A program made the position numbers and the translations under genes. The notes under the pieces are model-generated. The model was not told where the DNA came from. It searched no databases and saw nothing but the letters and a program-made list of their open reading frames with translations. DNA of 5,566 nucleotides from an uncultured Elusimicrobia bacterium (GTDB taxonomy: Bacteria > Elusimicrobiota > Endomicrobiia > Endomicrobiales > Endomicrobiaceae), in assembly GCA_937916125.1 (NCBI GenBank), contig CALGGE010000024.1:1-5566 (forward strand). The letters are read 5' to 3'. This document shows positions 1 through 5,566 of this stretch, one piece after another. Positions within the stretch are counted from its first letter, which is position 1. Every line of letters begins with the position of its first letter.

Positions 1-1048
1 ACCATCTTGTACCTGGAGTAACATAAATATAAGAATCTCTTTCTACGGAATTTTCTTTATATAATCCACAAAAATATTTGTAAATAAAAAATTCTATTAT
101 ATCAAACGGAGGTATCTGACCGGCATGCGTATGCCCCGACAACTGCAGAGTTACGGGATAGGTTTCATAAACATCACCGAAAATCTGCGGTTGATGCGAT
201 AAAAATATTACGGGCTTCGAAAAATCTATTCCCTGCATGGCTTTATTAACATCGGCTTTTTTATAATTAAAATATTGCGAAGTTTTTATATCGGCAACAC
301 CCGCAAAATAAAGTTTATCGTCTATCAAAACATTTTCGTTATTAAGAAGTTTCCAATTTAATTTATCGCAAACATATTCGTACCGATGAATACCGGTATA
401 ATATTCGTGATTACCGCTAATGGCAACTACACCGTATTTTGCTTTCAAATCGGCAAGTCCGTAATCATTATAAGTTTTGGTAATATCGATATCCGCCAAA
501 TCGCCTGCAAACGCTATAACATCCGGATTTAAAGAATTGGTAATATCGACGATATTTTTTATATCTTCGTATTTCGTGGAAACGTCTATATGAATATCGG
601 AAAGGAGTGCAATCGTAAATTTCTCGACGGGAAGATTCGGAACTTTTATTTCAAACTCTTTTAATTTCGGTACGCCGAAAGTATTAACGGCCGAATACAC
701 CGAAGAAACGACAATTAAAATAATCGTTATCAAGGTAGTATTAAACATAAACTTTTGAGAATGATTGAATATAAAAAGGATATGTGACAACAAAAGATAC
801 GCTATTGAAATTGAAAATACGCCGAGCCAAATATAACCTGCTTTGGATAAAAGTCCCGCAAACGGCGAAGAAGCATTTTCTCTTGAAAATTTTAACGACC
901 AAAAACTAAAAACCGCAGCGACAATGTAAAGAACAAAGAAAATATAAAATGGTAAACCGCTAAGATTTAAATCGCGTGCAATTCTTAGTATTATGTAAAC
1001 ATTTCCTATAAAATAAACCGCAAAAAATATTAAAAAAAACATAATCAT
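1..1048 (-). CDS. Membrane-anchored calcineurin-like metallophosphoesterase (YkuE/LpxG type), C-terminus cut by window edge
   Basis: I translated 349 codons from the ATG at 1048 to the left edge with no stop. Residues 1-120 are hydrophobic, with about four predicted membrane segments (near 3-22, 31-50, 70-95 and 103-121). A calcineurin-like phosphoesterase domain follows with its metal ligands in order: SDIHID (D151, H153), AGDLAD (D183), SGNHEYY (N213, H214), SHQP (H285) and SGHTHAGQ (H306, H308). All expected metal ligands are present, so it should be an active two-metal phosphohydrolase. The order and GHTHAGQ signature fit the YkuE/YaeI group, which includes chlamydial LpxG (UDP-2,3-diacylglucosamine hydrolase of lipid A synthesis). 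The substrate cannot be read from sequence. The frame reaches the typical near-terminal TPGTRW, so only a few tens of residues should be missing. The ATG overlaps the upstream stop (TAATG), suggesting translational coupling. A second in-frame ATG at 1042 sits better (9 bases) behind the AGGA at 1052-1055, so the true start may be two codons later. Confidence 0.9.
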   Translation of the reverse strand, partial: MIMFFLIFFAVYFIGNVYIILRIARDLNLSGLPFYIFFVLYIVAAVFSFWSLKFSRENASSPFAGLLSKAGYIWLGVFSISIAYLLLSHILFIFNHSQKFMFNTTLITIILIVVSSVYSAVNTFGVPKLKEFEIKVPNLPVEKFTIALLSDIHIDVSTKYEDIKNIVDITNSLNPDVIAFAGDLADIDITKTYNDYGLADLKAKYGVVAISGNHEYYTGIHRYEYVCDKLNWKLLNNENVLIDDKLYFAGVADIKTSQYFNYKKADVNKAMQGIDFSKPVIFLSHQPQIFGDVYETYPVTLQLSGHTHAGQIPPFDIIEFFIYKYFCGLYKENSVERDSYIYVTPGTRW

Positions 1049-1575
1049 TAATCCTTTTTGTTTAGAATGCATTTTCTTGCCTGCAAAATAAATTCCGTTG
1101 CCGTAGGACATAGATAGTCGGGGTACGTCCACGGTAACTTTGTAAAACCTTCTTTTCTGTAGATGGTAGTCACTTCGGCATAAATTCCTTTGGACAAATA
1201 TATTCTGTGACTGAAATCTTTCGTGGATGCAAGTATTACATTTGCGGGTGTTATATAACCGGGATCGATATTTACAATACGTCCGGAAGAATTAACGGCA
1301 AAAGAATCTTCAATGTTGTTTGTTTCCACCTTCATTTCGGCAAGCAGTTCCGGCGATATAAGAGTTTCAAAAGATATCCACTGTCTTTTTAAGTTTTCGC
1401 CCATTTCTTTGTTATAATATTTTGTAAAAGAAAAATCTATTATCGGACTAAAAATATCAATTTTGTTATTGAACTTATTTTCAAGAAGTTCATAAACTTC
1501 GTTAATATTGAAACCGTCATTAAAAATCAGTCCGAAAAAAAATTTTACTAAATTAGGAGCATTAATTTTACCCAT
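1048..1575 (-). CDS. DUF4416 family protein, function unknown
   Basis: This 175-residue soluble protein has no signal peptide or membrane segment. I recognise the DUF4416 family from its N-terminal pattern (A-P-N-L-V-K-F-F-F-G, residues 6-15), the segment YYNKEMGENLKRQWISFE (53-70), NIDPGYI (102-108), ASTKDFSHRIYL (116-127), GIYAEVTTIYR (130-140) and LPWTYPDY (147-154). Conserved polar and aromatic residues (D104, K119, D120, H123, R124, E133, R140, W149, Y151, D153) look like a binding or catalytic site, but no reaction is known for the family. The same frame extends upstream to a GTG at 1608. I prefer the ATG at 1575 because AGGG lies six bases upstream (1582-1585) and family members begin just before the P-x-P/L-V-K-F segment. 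The GTG has no ribosome binding site. The gene sits 39 bases after pdxA and its stop overlaps the next start, so it is probably in the same transcript. Confidence 0.88.
   Translation of the reverse strand: MGKINAPNLVKFFFGLIFNDGFNINEVYELLENKFNNKIDIFSPIIDFSFTKYYNKEMGENLKRQWISFETLISPELLAEMKVETNNIEDSFAVNSSGRIVNIDPGYITPANVILASTKDFSHRIYLSKGIYAEVTTIYRKEGFTKLPWTYPDYLCPTATEFILQARKCILNKKD
1052..1055 (-). promoter_or_regulatory. Shine-Dalgarno-like site of the phosphoesterase gene, inside the DUF4416 3' end
   Basis: AGGA (within AAAAAGGA) on the minus strand. It lies three bases before the ATG at 1048 and nine before the ATG at 1042. The spacing favours 1042, while the TAATG stop/start overlap favours 1048; the two proteins differ by only two residues. 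Confidence 0.5.
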
Positions 1576-1581
1576 AAGAAT

Positions 1582-1585
1582 CCCT
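1582..1585 (-). promoter_or_regulatory. Shine-Dalgarno-like site supporting the ATG at 1575 of the DUF4416 gene
   Basis: AGGG (within ACAGGGA) on the minus strand, six bases before the ATG at 1575. It favours this start over the in-frame GTG at 1608, which is preceded only by ACTACAG, directly abutting the codon. Confidence 0.55.
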
Positions 1586-1614
1586 GTTATTTTTTTGCAA
1601 TTGTTCACCTGTAG

Positions 1615-2556
1615 TTATCGTTCCGTCTTCCCCGCAAACCTGATTGCTTCAATCATTGACGAAGCATCCGCAATATTTTTACCTGCAATATCAAAAGCCG
1701 TTCCGTGTCCCGGAGAAGTTCTGACAAAAGGAAGCCCTGCCGTAACATTTACTATTTTTTCAGGCGATAATATTTTTAGCGGAAGCATCACCTGATCATG
1801 ATACATCGCCACTATCAAATCACATTTATTATTTAAATATTTATTCCAAGCAACGTCAACGGGATACAAACCGCATATATCGTACTTTTCACTTTTTAAT
1901 TTTTTTATTGCCGGAAAAATAACTTTTTTTTCTTCGTTTCCCAAAATACCGTTATCACCCGCATGAGGATTTAAAGAAGCTATTATTATTTTAGGACTTC
2001 TCTTCAAATGCTTTTTTATAAAATCCGCCGCAATCTGTGTTGTTATAACTATATCCTTTGTTTTTAAATTTTGAGAAATTTCCTTTATCGGCAAATGACG
2101 TGTTACCATTACGGAATTTATGTTACCGCACACCATCATCATACAATATTTTTTTGTACTTGTTAAACTTGCCAAAAATTCCGTATGTCCCGAAAATTTC
2201 AGCCCTGCATACTTAAAAGATTCCTTTGATACCGGTGCCGTAACGATGGCCGTAACTTCTTTTTTCAAACACATATCAACGGATTTTCTTACGGCATCGC
2301 ACGCAATTAATCCGGAAACTTTTGACGGTTCGCCTAAATTAAATTTTTTGTTATAACCGGAAGAAAAAACAAATTCCGCTTTTTTTAAAGAAATAAATTT
2401 ATTTACGTTAAAATATTGTTCAATAACTTTTTTGTCGCCGACAACAACAGGGCTGCAAACCCTTTGAACAGCCAAAGAATTTACAGCCTTGAAAACTATT
2501 TCCGGACCTATACCTGCCGGATCACCTATTGTTATTGCAATCTTCGGTTTCGCCAT
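1615..2556 (-). CDS. pdxA: 4-hydroxythreonine-4-phosphate dehydrogenase
   Basis: PdxA oxidises 4-phosphooxy-L-threonine with NAD to a product that decarboxylates to 3-amino-2-oxopropyl phosphate, one of the two precursors joined by PdxJ to give pyridoxine 5'-phosphate. It acts in the cytoplasm as a dimer. The 313 residues are normal for the family (E. coli 329). Visible signatures are IGDPAGIGPEI (10-20), SGHTEFLA (122-129; substrate-binding H124 and T125), TRHLPI with metal ligand H154, SLNPHAGDNG with H198, and MYHDQ with H253. K261, N270 and R279 match E. coli K274, N283 and R292 in spacing. All key residues are intact. The alternative PdxA2 branch (4-phospho-threonate/erythronate dehydrogenase) is less likely because no DUF1537-type kinase is nearby and the gene follows surA, as pdxA does in E. 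coli. The ATG matches the family start, but the 14 bases between it and the surA stop are all A or T, with no Shine-Dalgarno sequence. Translation may depend on coupling to surA. Confidence 0.95.
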   Translation of the reverse strand: MAKPKIAITIGDPAGIGPEIVFKAVNSLAVQRVCSPVVVGDKKVIEQYFNVNKFISLKKAEFVFSSGYNKKFNLGEPSKVSGLIACDAVRKSVDMCLKKEVTAIVTAPVSKESFKYAGLKFSGHTEFLASLTSTKKYCMMMVCGNINSVMVTRHLPIKEISQNLKTKDIVITTQIAADFIKKHLKRSPKIIIASLNPHAGDNGILGNEEKKVIFPAIKKLKSEKYDICGLYPVDVAWNKYLNNKCDLIVAMYHDQVMLPLKILSPEKIVNVTAGLPFVRTSPGHGTAFDIAGKNIADASSMIEAIRFAGKTER

Positions 2557-2570
2557 ATTAATTATTTATT

Positions 2571-3614
2571 TTATTCATTAATTTTTATACTGGCTTTGGA
2601 TTTTAATTTTGCAACCCACTTATCATACTGTTTTTTACCGTTTTGCCTGTAAAGAACTTCTGCCAAATCGTTTTTTACATCGTCATAGGAGAATACCGTA
2701 CTTGCTCTGCTTTCTTTTACTCTTATAAAATGATAACCGGAATCGGATTTTACGGGTTCTTTGGTATATTGTCCTACATTTAAAGAAAAAGCTTTTTCTT
2801 CAAGACGTTTATCAAGGTCTCCTTTTACGACAAAACCCATATCGCCTTTTCTCTGCTGCAACAAAGCATCATCGGAATATTTTGCTGCCAAATCTTCAAA
2901 TCTCATACCTTCGGCAAGTTCTTTTTTAACTTCGGCAACTTTTTTCTGTGCCGCCGTTTTCTGAGCCTGCGTTGCATTTTTATCGCATTTAATATAAATT
3001 TGGCATATTCTTACCTGTTCCGAAGACATTCTTTTCAACAATTTTGCTACGGCATCAACCGTTTCTTCCTCGTCTTCGGGAAGTCCGAGATTTTTGCCTC
3101 TCATTTTTGCCGAAACATTATCATAGAAAGTTTTTATTTCTTTTTCGGTAGGCTGTTTGATATTATTCTTCATTTCCTTTTCTATAAGTTTTTGTACCAT
3201 TAACTGTTCTTCAATTCTTTTTTCAAAGTCAGCCTGAGACAACCCCTCTTTTTCAAGTTCTTTCTTAAAAGAAGCATCATCGGGGAATCTTTTAATTACC
3301 TGATTTACGGCAACATCAAGTTCTCTTTTGGGAATTTTAATTTTTTGTTTTTTGGCTTCCTGCAAAAGTACCATCTGTTCTATTTTTTGATCCAAAAGCT
3401 GTTGTTTCAATTCTTTTATTTTTGCATCCGACTGTTCCGCTATAGGAGTCATAATTCTGTATTGTTGTATCATAGGTTCAATAAGTTTGTCAAATTCCGA
3501 ACTCATCAAAGGTTCACCGTTAACTACCGCCAAAGTTTTATCGACAATCTGATCACAAAATGCCGTTGAACAAATACAAGCCGTAACAAGCAACGATAAT
3601 AAAAATTTTTTCAC
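2571..3614 (-). CDS. surA: SurA-like periplasmic chaperone / parvulin-type peptidyl-prolyl isomerase
   Basis: This 347-residue exported protein has a signal peptide (MKK then a hydrophobic stretch to about residue 18; S-T-A at 16-18 is a plausible signal peptidase I site). A SurA_N-like chaperone region follows (about 24-165, opening DKTLAVVNGEPLMSSEFDKL), mostly charged helices. A single parvulin (rotamase) domain covers about 199-300, ending GYHFIRV, and a C-terminal helix (about 310-340) probably packs on the N-domain as in SurA. The family escorts outer-membrane and secreted proteins through the periplasm. E. coli SurA is longer (428 residues) and has two parvulin domains, so this is the short one-domain form. 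The first parvulin signature histidine (usual H-I-L) is replaced by Q205 in RICQIYI, while H295 remains, so isomerase activity may be weak or absent. An acidic insert (about 174-195) precedes the parvulin domain. Start is a GTG with a strong AGGAGGG seven bases upstream. The 5' neighbour is a paralogous lipoprotein and the 3' neighbour is pdxA. Confidence 0.88.
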   Translation of the reverse strand: MKKFLLSLLVTACICSTAFCDQIVDKTLAVVNGEPLMSSEFDKLIEPMIQQYRIMTPIAEQSDAKIKELKQQLLDQKIEQMVLLQEAKKQKIKIPKRELDVAVNQVIKRFPDDASFKKELEKEGLSQADFEKRIEEQLMVQKLIEKEMKNNIKQPTEKEIKTFYDNVSAKMRGKNLGLPEDEEETVDAVAKLLKRMSSEQVRICQIYIKCDKNATQAQKTAAQKKVAEVKKELAEGMRFEDLAAKYSDDALLQQRKGDMGFVVKGDLDKRLEEKAFSLNVGQYTKEPVKSDSGYHFIRVKESRASTVFSYDDVKNDLAEVLYRQNGKKQYDKWVAKLKSKASIKINE

Positions 3615-3621
3615 TTCAAAA

Positions 3622-3628
3622 CCCTCCT
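3622..3628 (-). promoter_or_regulatory. Strong Shine-Dalgarno site deciding the GTG start of surA
   Basis: AGGAGGG on the minus strand, seven bases before the GTG at 3614. It is the best ribosome binding site in the window and supports a GTG start directly ahead of the KKFLL signal peptide; no ATG nearby would keep that signal peptide. Confidence 0.8.
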
Positions 3629-3656
3629 GTTTATTAGCACTACGTTTTATTTAAAT

Positions 3657-4580
3657 TTAATTTGAAAAATCTTCCAATTCGGACTCGCCCTGAGTAATAT
3701 TTATTCCGTCATCAAAACCTGCACCTTTTATGCTGTCCAGCTTTGCATAGTCCACATTGACGTTCAATTTCTTTTTCATATCTTCAAACCATTTATCAAA
3801 CTTATTTTTTTCTATAATTGACTTTATTTCCGCTTTTGCAACATCTTCCGGAATAGGCGGCAACTTTTCTTCGGAAACTTTTGTTATTATGTGTAAACCG
3901 AACGGCGTTTCAACAATTTCGGAAAGTTCGCCCTCTTTTAAGTTAAATACCACATCTTCAAACTCTTTTACAAGCTCGCCCTTTCTGAAAGGTCCTATCT
4001 GCCCGCCTCTCTGCGCAGAAACTTTATCATTGGACATTTCTCTCGCAACTTTATCAAAAGGTTCGCCCTTATTTATTCTGTCATAAGCAACATCTGCCTC
4101 TTCTTTTGTAGAAACAAGAATATGTTTTGCAATAACCGCTATCGGATGAGCGAAATCTTCTTTGTGTAATTCATAATATTTATTTATTTCGTCATCGCTT
4201 GCCGACACAAGATTTTCTCTTACTTCTTTAAGGTACATCTCTATAAGAAGACCGTCTTCATAATCTTTAAGTTGTTTTTCCTGTTCTTCTTTGAAATTTT
4301 CCAAATCGTTCTTAAACTCTTCTCTCTTGTTAATGCCTGCCTGTTTAGCGGATTCCAAAATCAATTTTTCTCTGACAAGCAAATCCAAAAATTGCTTTCT
4401 TCCCGGTTCGGTGTTAATATATGCCTGATATGCCGGAGGTGCCGCCATTATTCTGTCGGAAACTTCTTCTACCGTTATACTGTCATTACCGACCTTTGCG
4501 ATAACATCTTTTTTTTCTTTACAGCCTGCAAGCACAACCAAACCGCACAAAAATAAAACAGATAATTTAAAATACTTCAT
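3657..4580 (-). CDS. PrsA/SurA-like peptidyl-prolyl cis-trans isomerase lipoprotein
   Basis: This 307-residue lipoprotein carries a clear type II signal peptide: MKYFK, a hydrophobic core, then VLAGC with lipidated C20. The +2 residue is K21, not the inner-membrane-retention Asp of E. coli, so outer-membrane anchoring facing the periplasm is possible. After a SurA_N-like segment (about 25-145; AKVGNDSITVEEVSDRIM, then RKQFLDLLVREKLILESAKQ) comes one parvulin domain (about 148-236) with both signature histidines: AKHILVS (H153) and FGLHIITKV (H230). GGQIGPFRKGELVKEFED (192-209) is the classic central motif. The site looks competent for proline isomerisation, unlike the downstream SurA-like paralogue. 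Residues 280-307 form an acidic, probably disordered tail. The likely role is folding of exported or outer-membrane proteins. The ATG has AAGGAG six bases upstream. The gene lies 55 bases after the M16 stop and 42 before surA. An 8-base A-run encodes K23-K24 just after the lipobox. Confidence 0.9.
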   Translation of the reverse strand: MKYFKLSVLFLCGLVVLAGCKEKKDVIAKVGNDSITVEEVSDRIMAAPPAYQAYINTEPGRKQFLDLLVREKLILESAKQAGINKREEFKNDLENFKEEQEKQLKDYEDGLLIEMYLKEVRENLVSASDDEINKYYELHKEDFAHPIAVIAKHILVSTKEEADVAYDRINKGEPFDKVAREMSNDKVSAQRGGQIGPFRKGELVKEFEDVVFNLKEGELSEIVETPFGLHIITKVSEEKLPPIPEDVAKAEIKSIIEKNKFDKWFEDMKKKLNVNVDYAKLDSIKGAGFDDGINITQGESELEDFSN

Positions 4581-4586
4581 AAACTG

Positions 4587-4592
4587 CTCCTT
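4587..4592 (-). promoter_or_regulatory. Shine-Dalgarno site of the PrsA-like lipoprotein gene
   Basis: AAGGAG on the minus strand, six bases before the ATG at 4580. It fixes the start and fits the signal peptide MKYFK that follows. Confidence 0.8.
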
Positions 4593-4635
4593 ATTTGATA
4601 TGTAAAGATAACCGTAATATTCTACAAAAATATTT

Positions 4636-5566
4636 TTAACTCTTCAACTTTTGAAGAACCAGTTTGTACGGTTTCCGTTTGAAATATTTATTTGCCGCAA
4701 CCAATATATCATCCGCCGTAATCTTTGACAAAATATCGATATAATCCGAGTCGTATTTATAGCCAAGCCCCGTCATTTCCCTGAACGCAATATAATAAGC
4801 CTGTCTTTCTATGGATTGATGGTCCAACAGATATACGCCTTTAATAAAATTTTTTGTATCTTTCAACTCTTCTTCGCCGACTTTATTAACACACAAATCG
4901 GACATTATCCTTTCTATGCCTTTCTTTGCAACGTCAATATTTTTCTTATCCAAGCCGATATAAACTTCAAAATAGCTGTCGCAAACTCTTGACGGATAAA
5001 CAGAACTTACCTCATAAGCAAGCCCGAGCTTTTCTCTCAGTTCCATAAACAGTCTGCCGGTCATTCTTCCGCCGAGTATCGAACTGATTAACTTTAATGT
5101 GGCAAAATCTTTATTTGAAACGTCGGGTGCATCATAAGCGTAAATTATGAACGCCTGATTGAACTTTGAGTTTACGACGGTATCTTTATCCGAAAATTCG
5201 GATTTTTTTTCGAAAATATTGTTCGGTTTCCGTTCGGTCAACGACATTTTACCGAAATATTTATTGAGAACTTTTTTGACGTTGCCTTTATTGATATTTC
5301 CTACAACCGTAATAACAATTCCTTTATTTGAATATACTTTATCATAAACATCACGCAAATCTTTTACCGTCAATTTATTTAAAGTTTCTTCTTTACCGTT
5401 TCTTACCGCGGAATAAGGATGTTTTTTACCGTAAAAATCGGCAATAAATTTATCGTTGGCCGCAAGTTTAATATTATCTTTTCTTGCTTTTATGGTCTCA
5501 ATTAACAACCGGCTTCCTTTTTTTATTTCCATCTTTATTATCTTTATTTTCATTTTCATCCCCATT
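4636..5566 (-). CDS. M16 family (insulinase-like) peptidase, C-terminal portion; N-terminus beyond or broken at window edge
   Basis: About 309 residues are readable; bacterial M16 proteins usually have 410 or more. Numbering from the ATG at 5565, residues about 13-105 are the end of the first M16 domain (LLIETIKARKDN helix, KKHPYSAV, the repeat-like VYSNKGIVITVVGNI). Residues about 135-300 are the M16_C domain, with FIIYAYDAP (139-147), LGGRMTGRLFMELREKLGLAY (about 164-184) and LLDHQSIERQAYY (246-258). R177 and Y184 match the conserved R/Y pair that contacts substrate in M16 enzymes. The catalytic HxxEH lies in the missing N-terminal part, so active protease versus inactive partner subunit cannot be decided here. 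The ATG at 5565 is unlikely to be the true start because it falls inside the family fold and no ribosome binding site is visible; the frame runs off the edge. The family includes periplasmic, often zinc-dependent, peptidases, consistent with the folding factors downstream. The first 40 bases are low in complexity and could hide a frameshift. Confidence 0.85.
   Translation of the reverse strand, partial: MGMKMKIKIIKMEIKKGSRLLIETIKARKDNIKLAANDKFIADFYGKKHPYSAVRNGKEETLNKLTVKDLRDVYDKVYSNKGIVITVVGNINKGNVKKVLNKYFGKMSLTERKPNNIFEKKSEFSDKDTVVNSKFNQAFIIYAYDAPDVSNKDFATLKLISSILGGRMTGRLFMELREKLGLAYEVSSVYPSRVCDSYFEVYIGLDKKNIDVAKKGIERIMSDLCVNKVGEEELKDTKNFIKGVYLLDHQSIERQAYYIAFREMTGLGYKYDSDYIDILSKITADDILVAANKYFKRKPYKLVLQKLKS

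Noticed and set aside
1576..1608. GTG at 1608 as start of the DUF4416 gene (adds 11 residues)
   Set aside because: No ribosome binding site before the GTG, and the extra residues (VNNCKKITGIL) fall outside the family's usual start; the ATG at 1575 has AGGG at good spacing. Not fully excluded.
1615..2556. Reading the PdxA protein as PdxA2 (phospho-threonate/erythronate catabolism)
   Set aside because: No DUF1537 kinase or sugar-acid genes nearby, and the surA-pdxA order favours the vitamin B6 enzyme; sequence motifs alone do not fully separate the two.
3615..3656. Terminator or regulatory hairpin between the PrsA-like gene and surA
   Set aside because: No G+C stem followed by a T run; the gap is filled by AT-rich sequence and the surA ribosome binding site.
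4581..4635. Possible promoter between the M16 gene and the PrsA-like gene (TTGTAG, 17 bases, TACATA)
   Set aside because: Each hexamer matches the sigma-70 consensus at only three of six positions, which is expected by chance in AT-rich DNA.
1207..5347. Ten plus-strand open frames of about 60-110 codons scattered across the window (for example 1508-1795 and 3757-4086)
   Set aside because: Each lies opposite a minus-strand gene recognisable by its protein family. Their translations show no family motif and are biased to F, L and S, as expected from antisense of Lys/Glu-rich AT-rich genes.
1..5566. Mobile element, CRISPR array, tRNA/rRNA, toxin-antitoxin or defence genes
   Set aside because: No spaced direct repeats, no transposase or nuclease motifs, no tRNA-like cloverleaf, and nearly all bases are accounted for by six housekeeping-type genes.

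Overview
The window is AT-rich (roughly one third G+C by eye) and densely coded. All six genes lie on the minus strand, so the biological order runs from the right edge to the left. Gaps between genes are short (about 55, 42, 14 and 39 bases, then a stop/start overlap), and I see no convincing internal terminator or promoter. This looks like one polycistronic run. All five visible stop codons are TAA and the standard code fits throughout. A lipoprotein signal peptide, a SurA-type periplasmic chaperone and the AT bias point to a Gram-negative (diderm) bacterium. The combination of a DUF4416 gene, tandem SurA/PrsA-like genes and pdxA suggests a deep-branching diderm such as Elusimicrobiota/Endomicrobium. 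That placement is inference, not shown by the sequence.

Layout in transcription order. (1) 5565-4636 is the C-terminal two thirds of an M16 (pitrilysin/processing-peptidase-like) protein, cut by the right edge or broken near it. (2) 4580-3657 is a PrsA-like lipoprotein with a parvulin peptidyl-prolyl isomerase domain that keeps both signature histidines. (3) 3614-2571 is a SurA-like secreted chaperone whose single parvulin domain has lost the first signature histidine. (4) 2556-1615 is pdxA, 4-hydroxythreonine-4-phosphate dehydrogenase of vitamin B6 synthesis, with all metal and substrate residues. (5) 1575-1048 is a DUF4416 protein of unknown function with a very well conserved core; I move its start from a GTG at 1608 to an ATG at 1575. 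(6) 1048 to the left edge is a membrane-anchored calcineurin-like phosphoesterase of the YkuE/LpxG type, missing its last few residues.

Genes 1-3 form an envelope protein quality-control block: a protease-family protein and two folding factors. The surA-pdxA adjacency is the same linkage known from E. coli and other bacteria. The phosphoesterase may belong to envelope lipid metabolism. Nothing here looks like a mobile element, CRISPR array, RNA gene or defence system. The least understood parts are the DUF4416 protein, the altered SurA parvulin site, and the low-complexity right edge, where the M16 reading frame may be disrupted.
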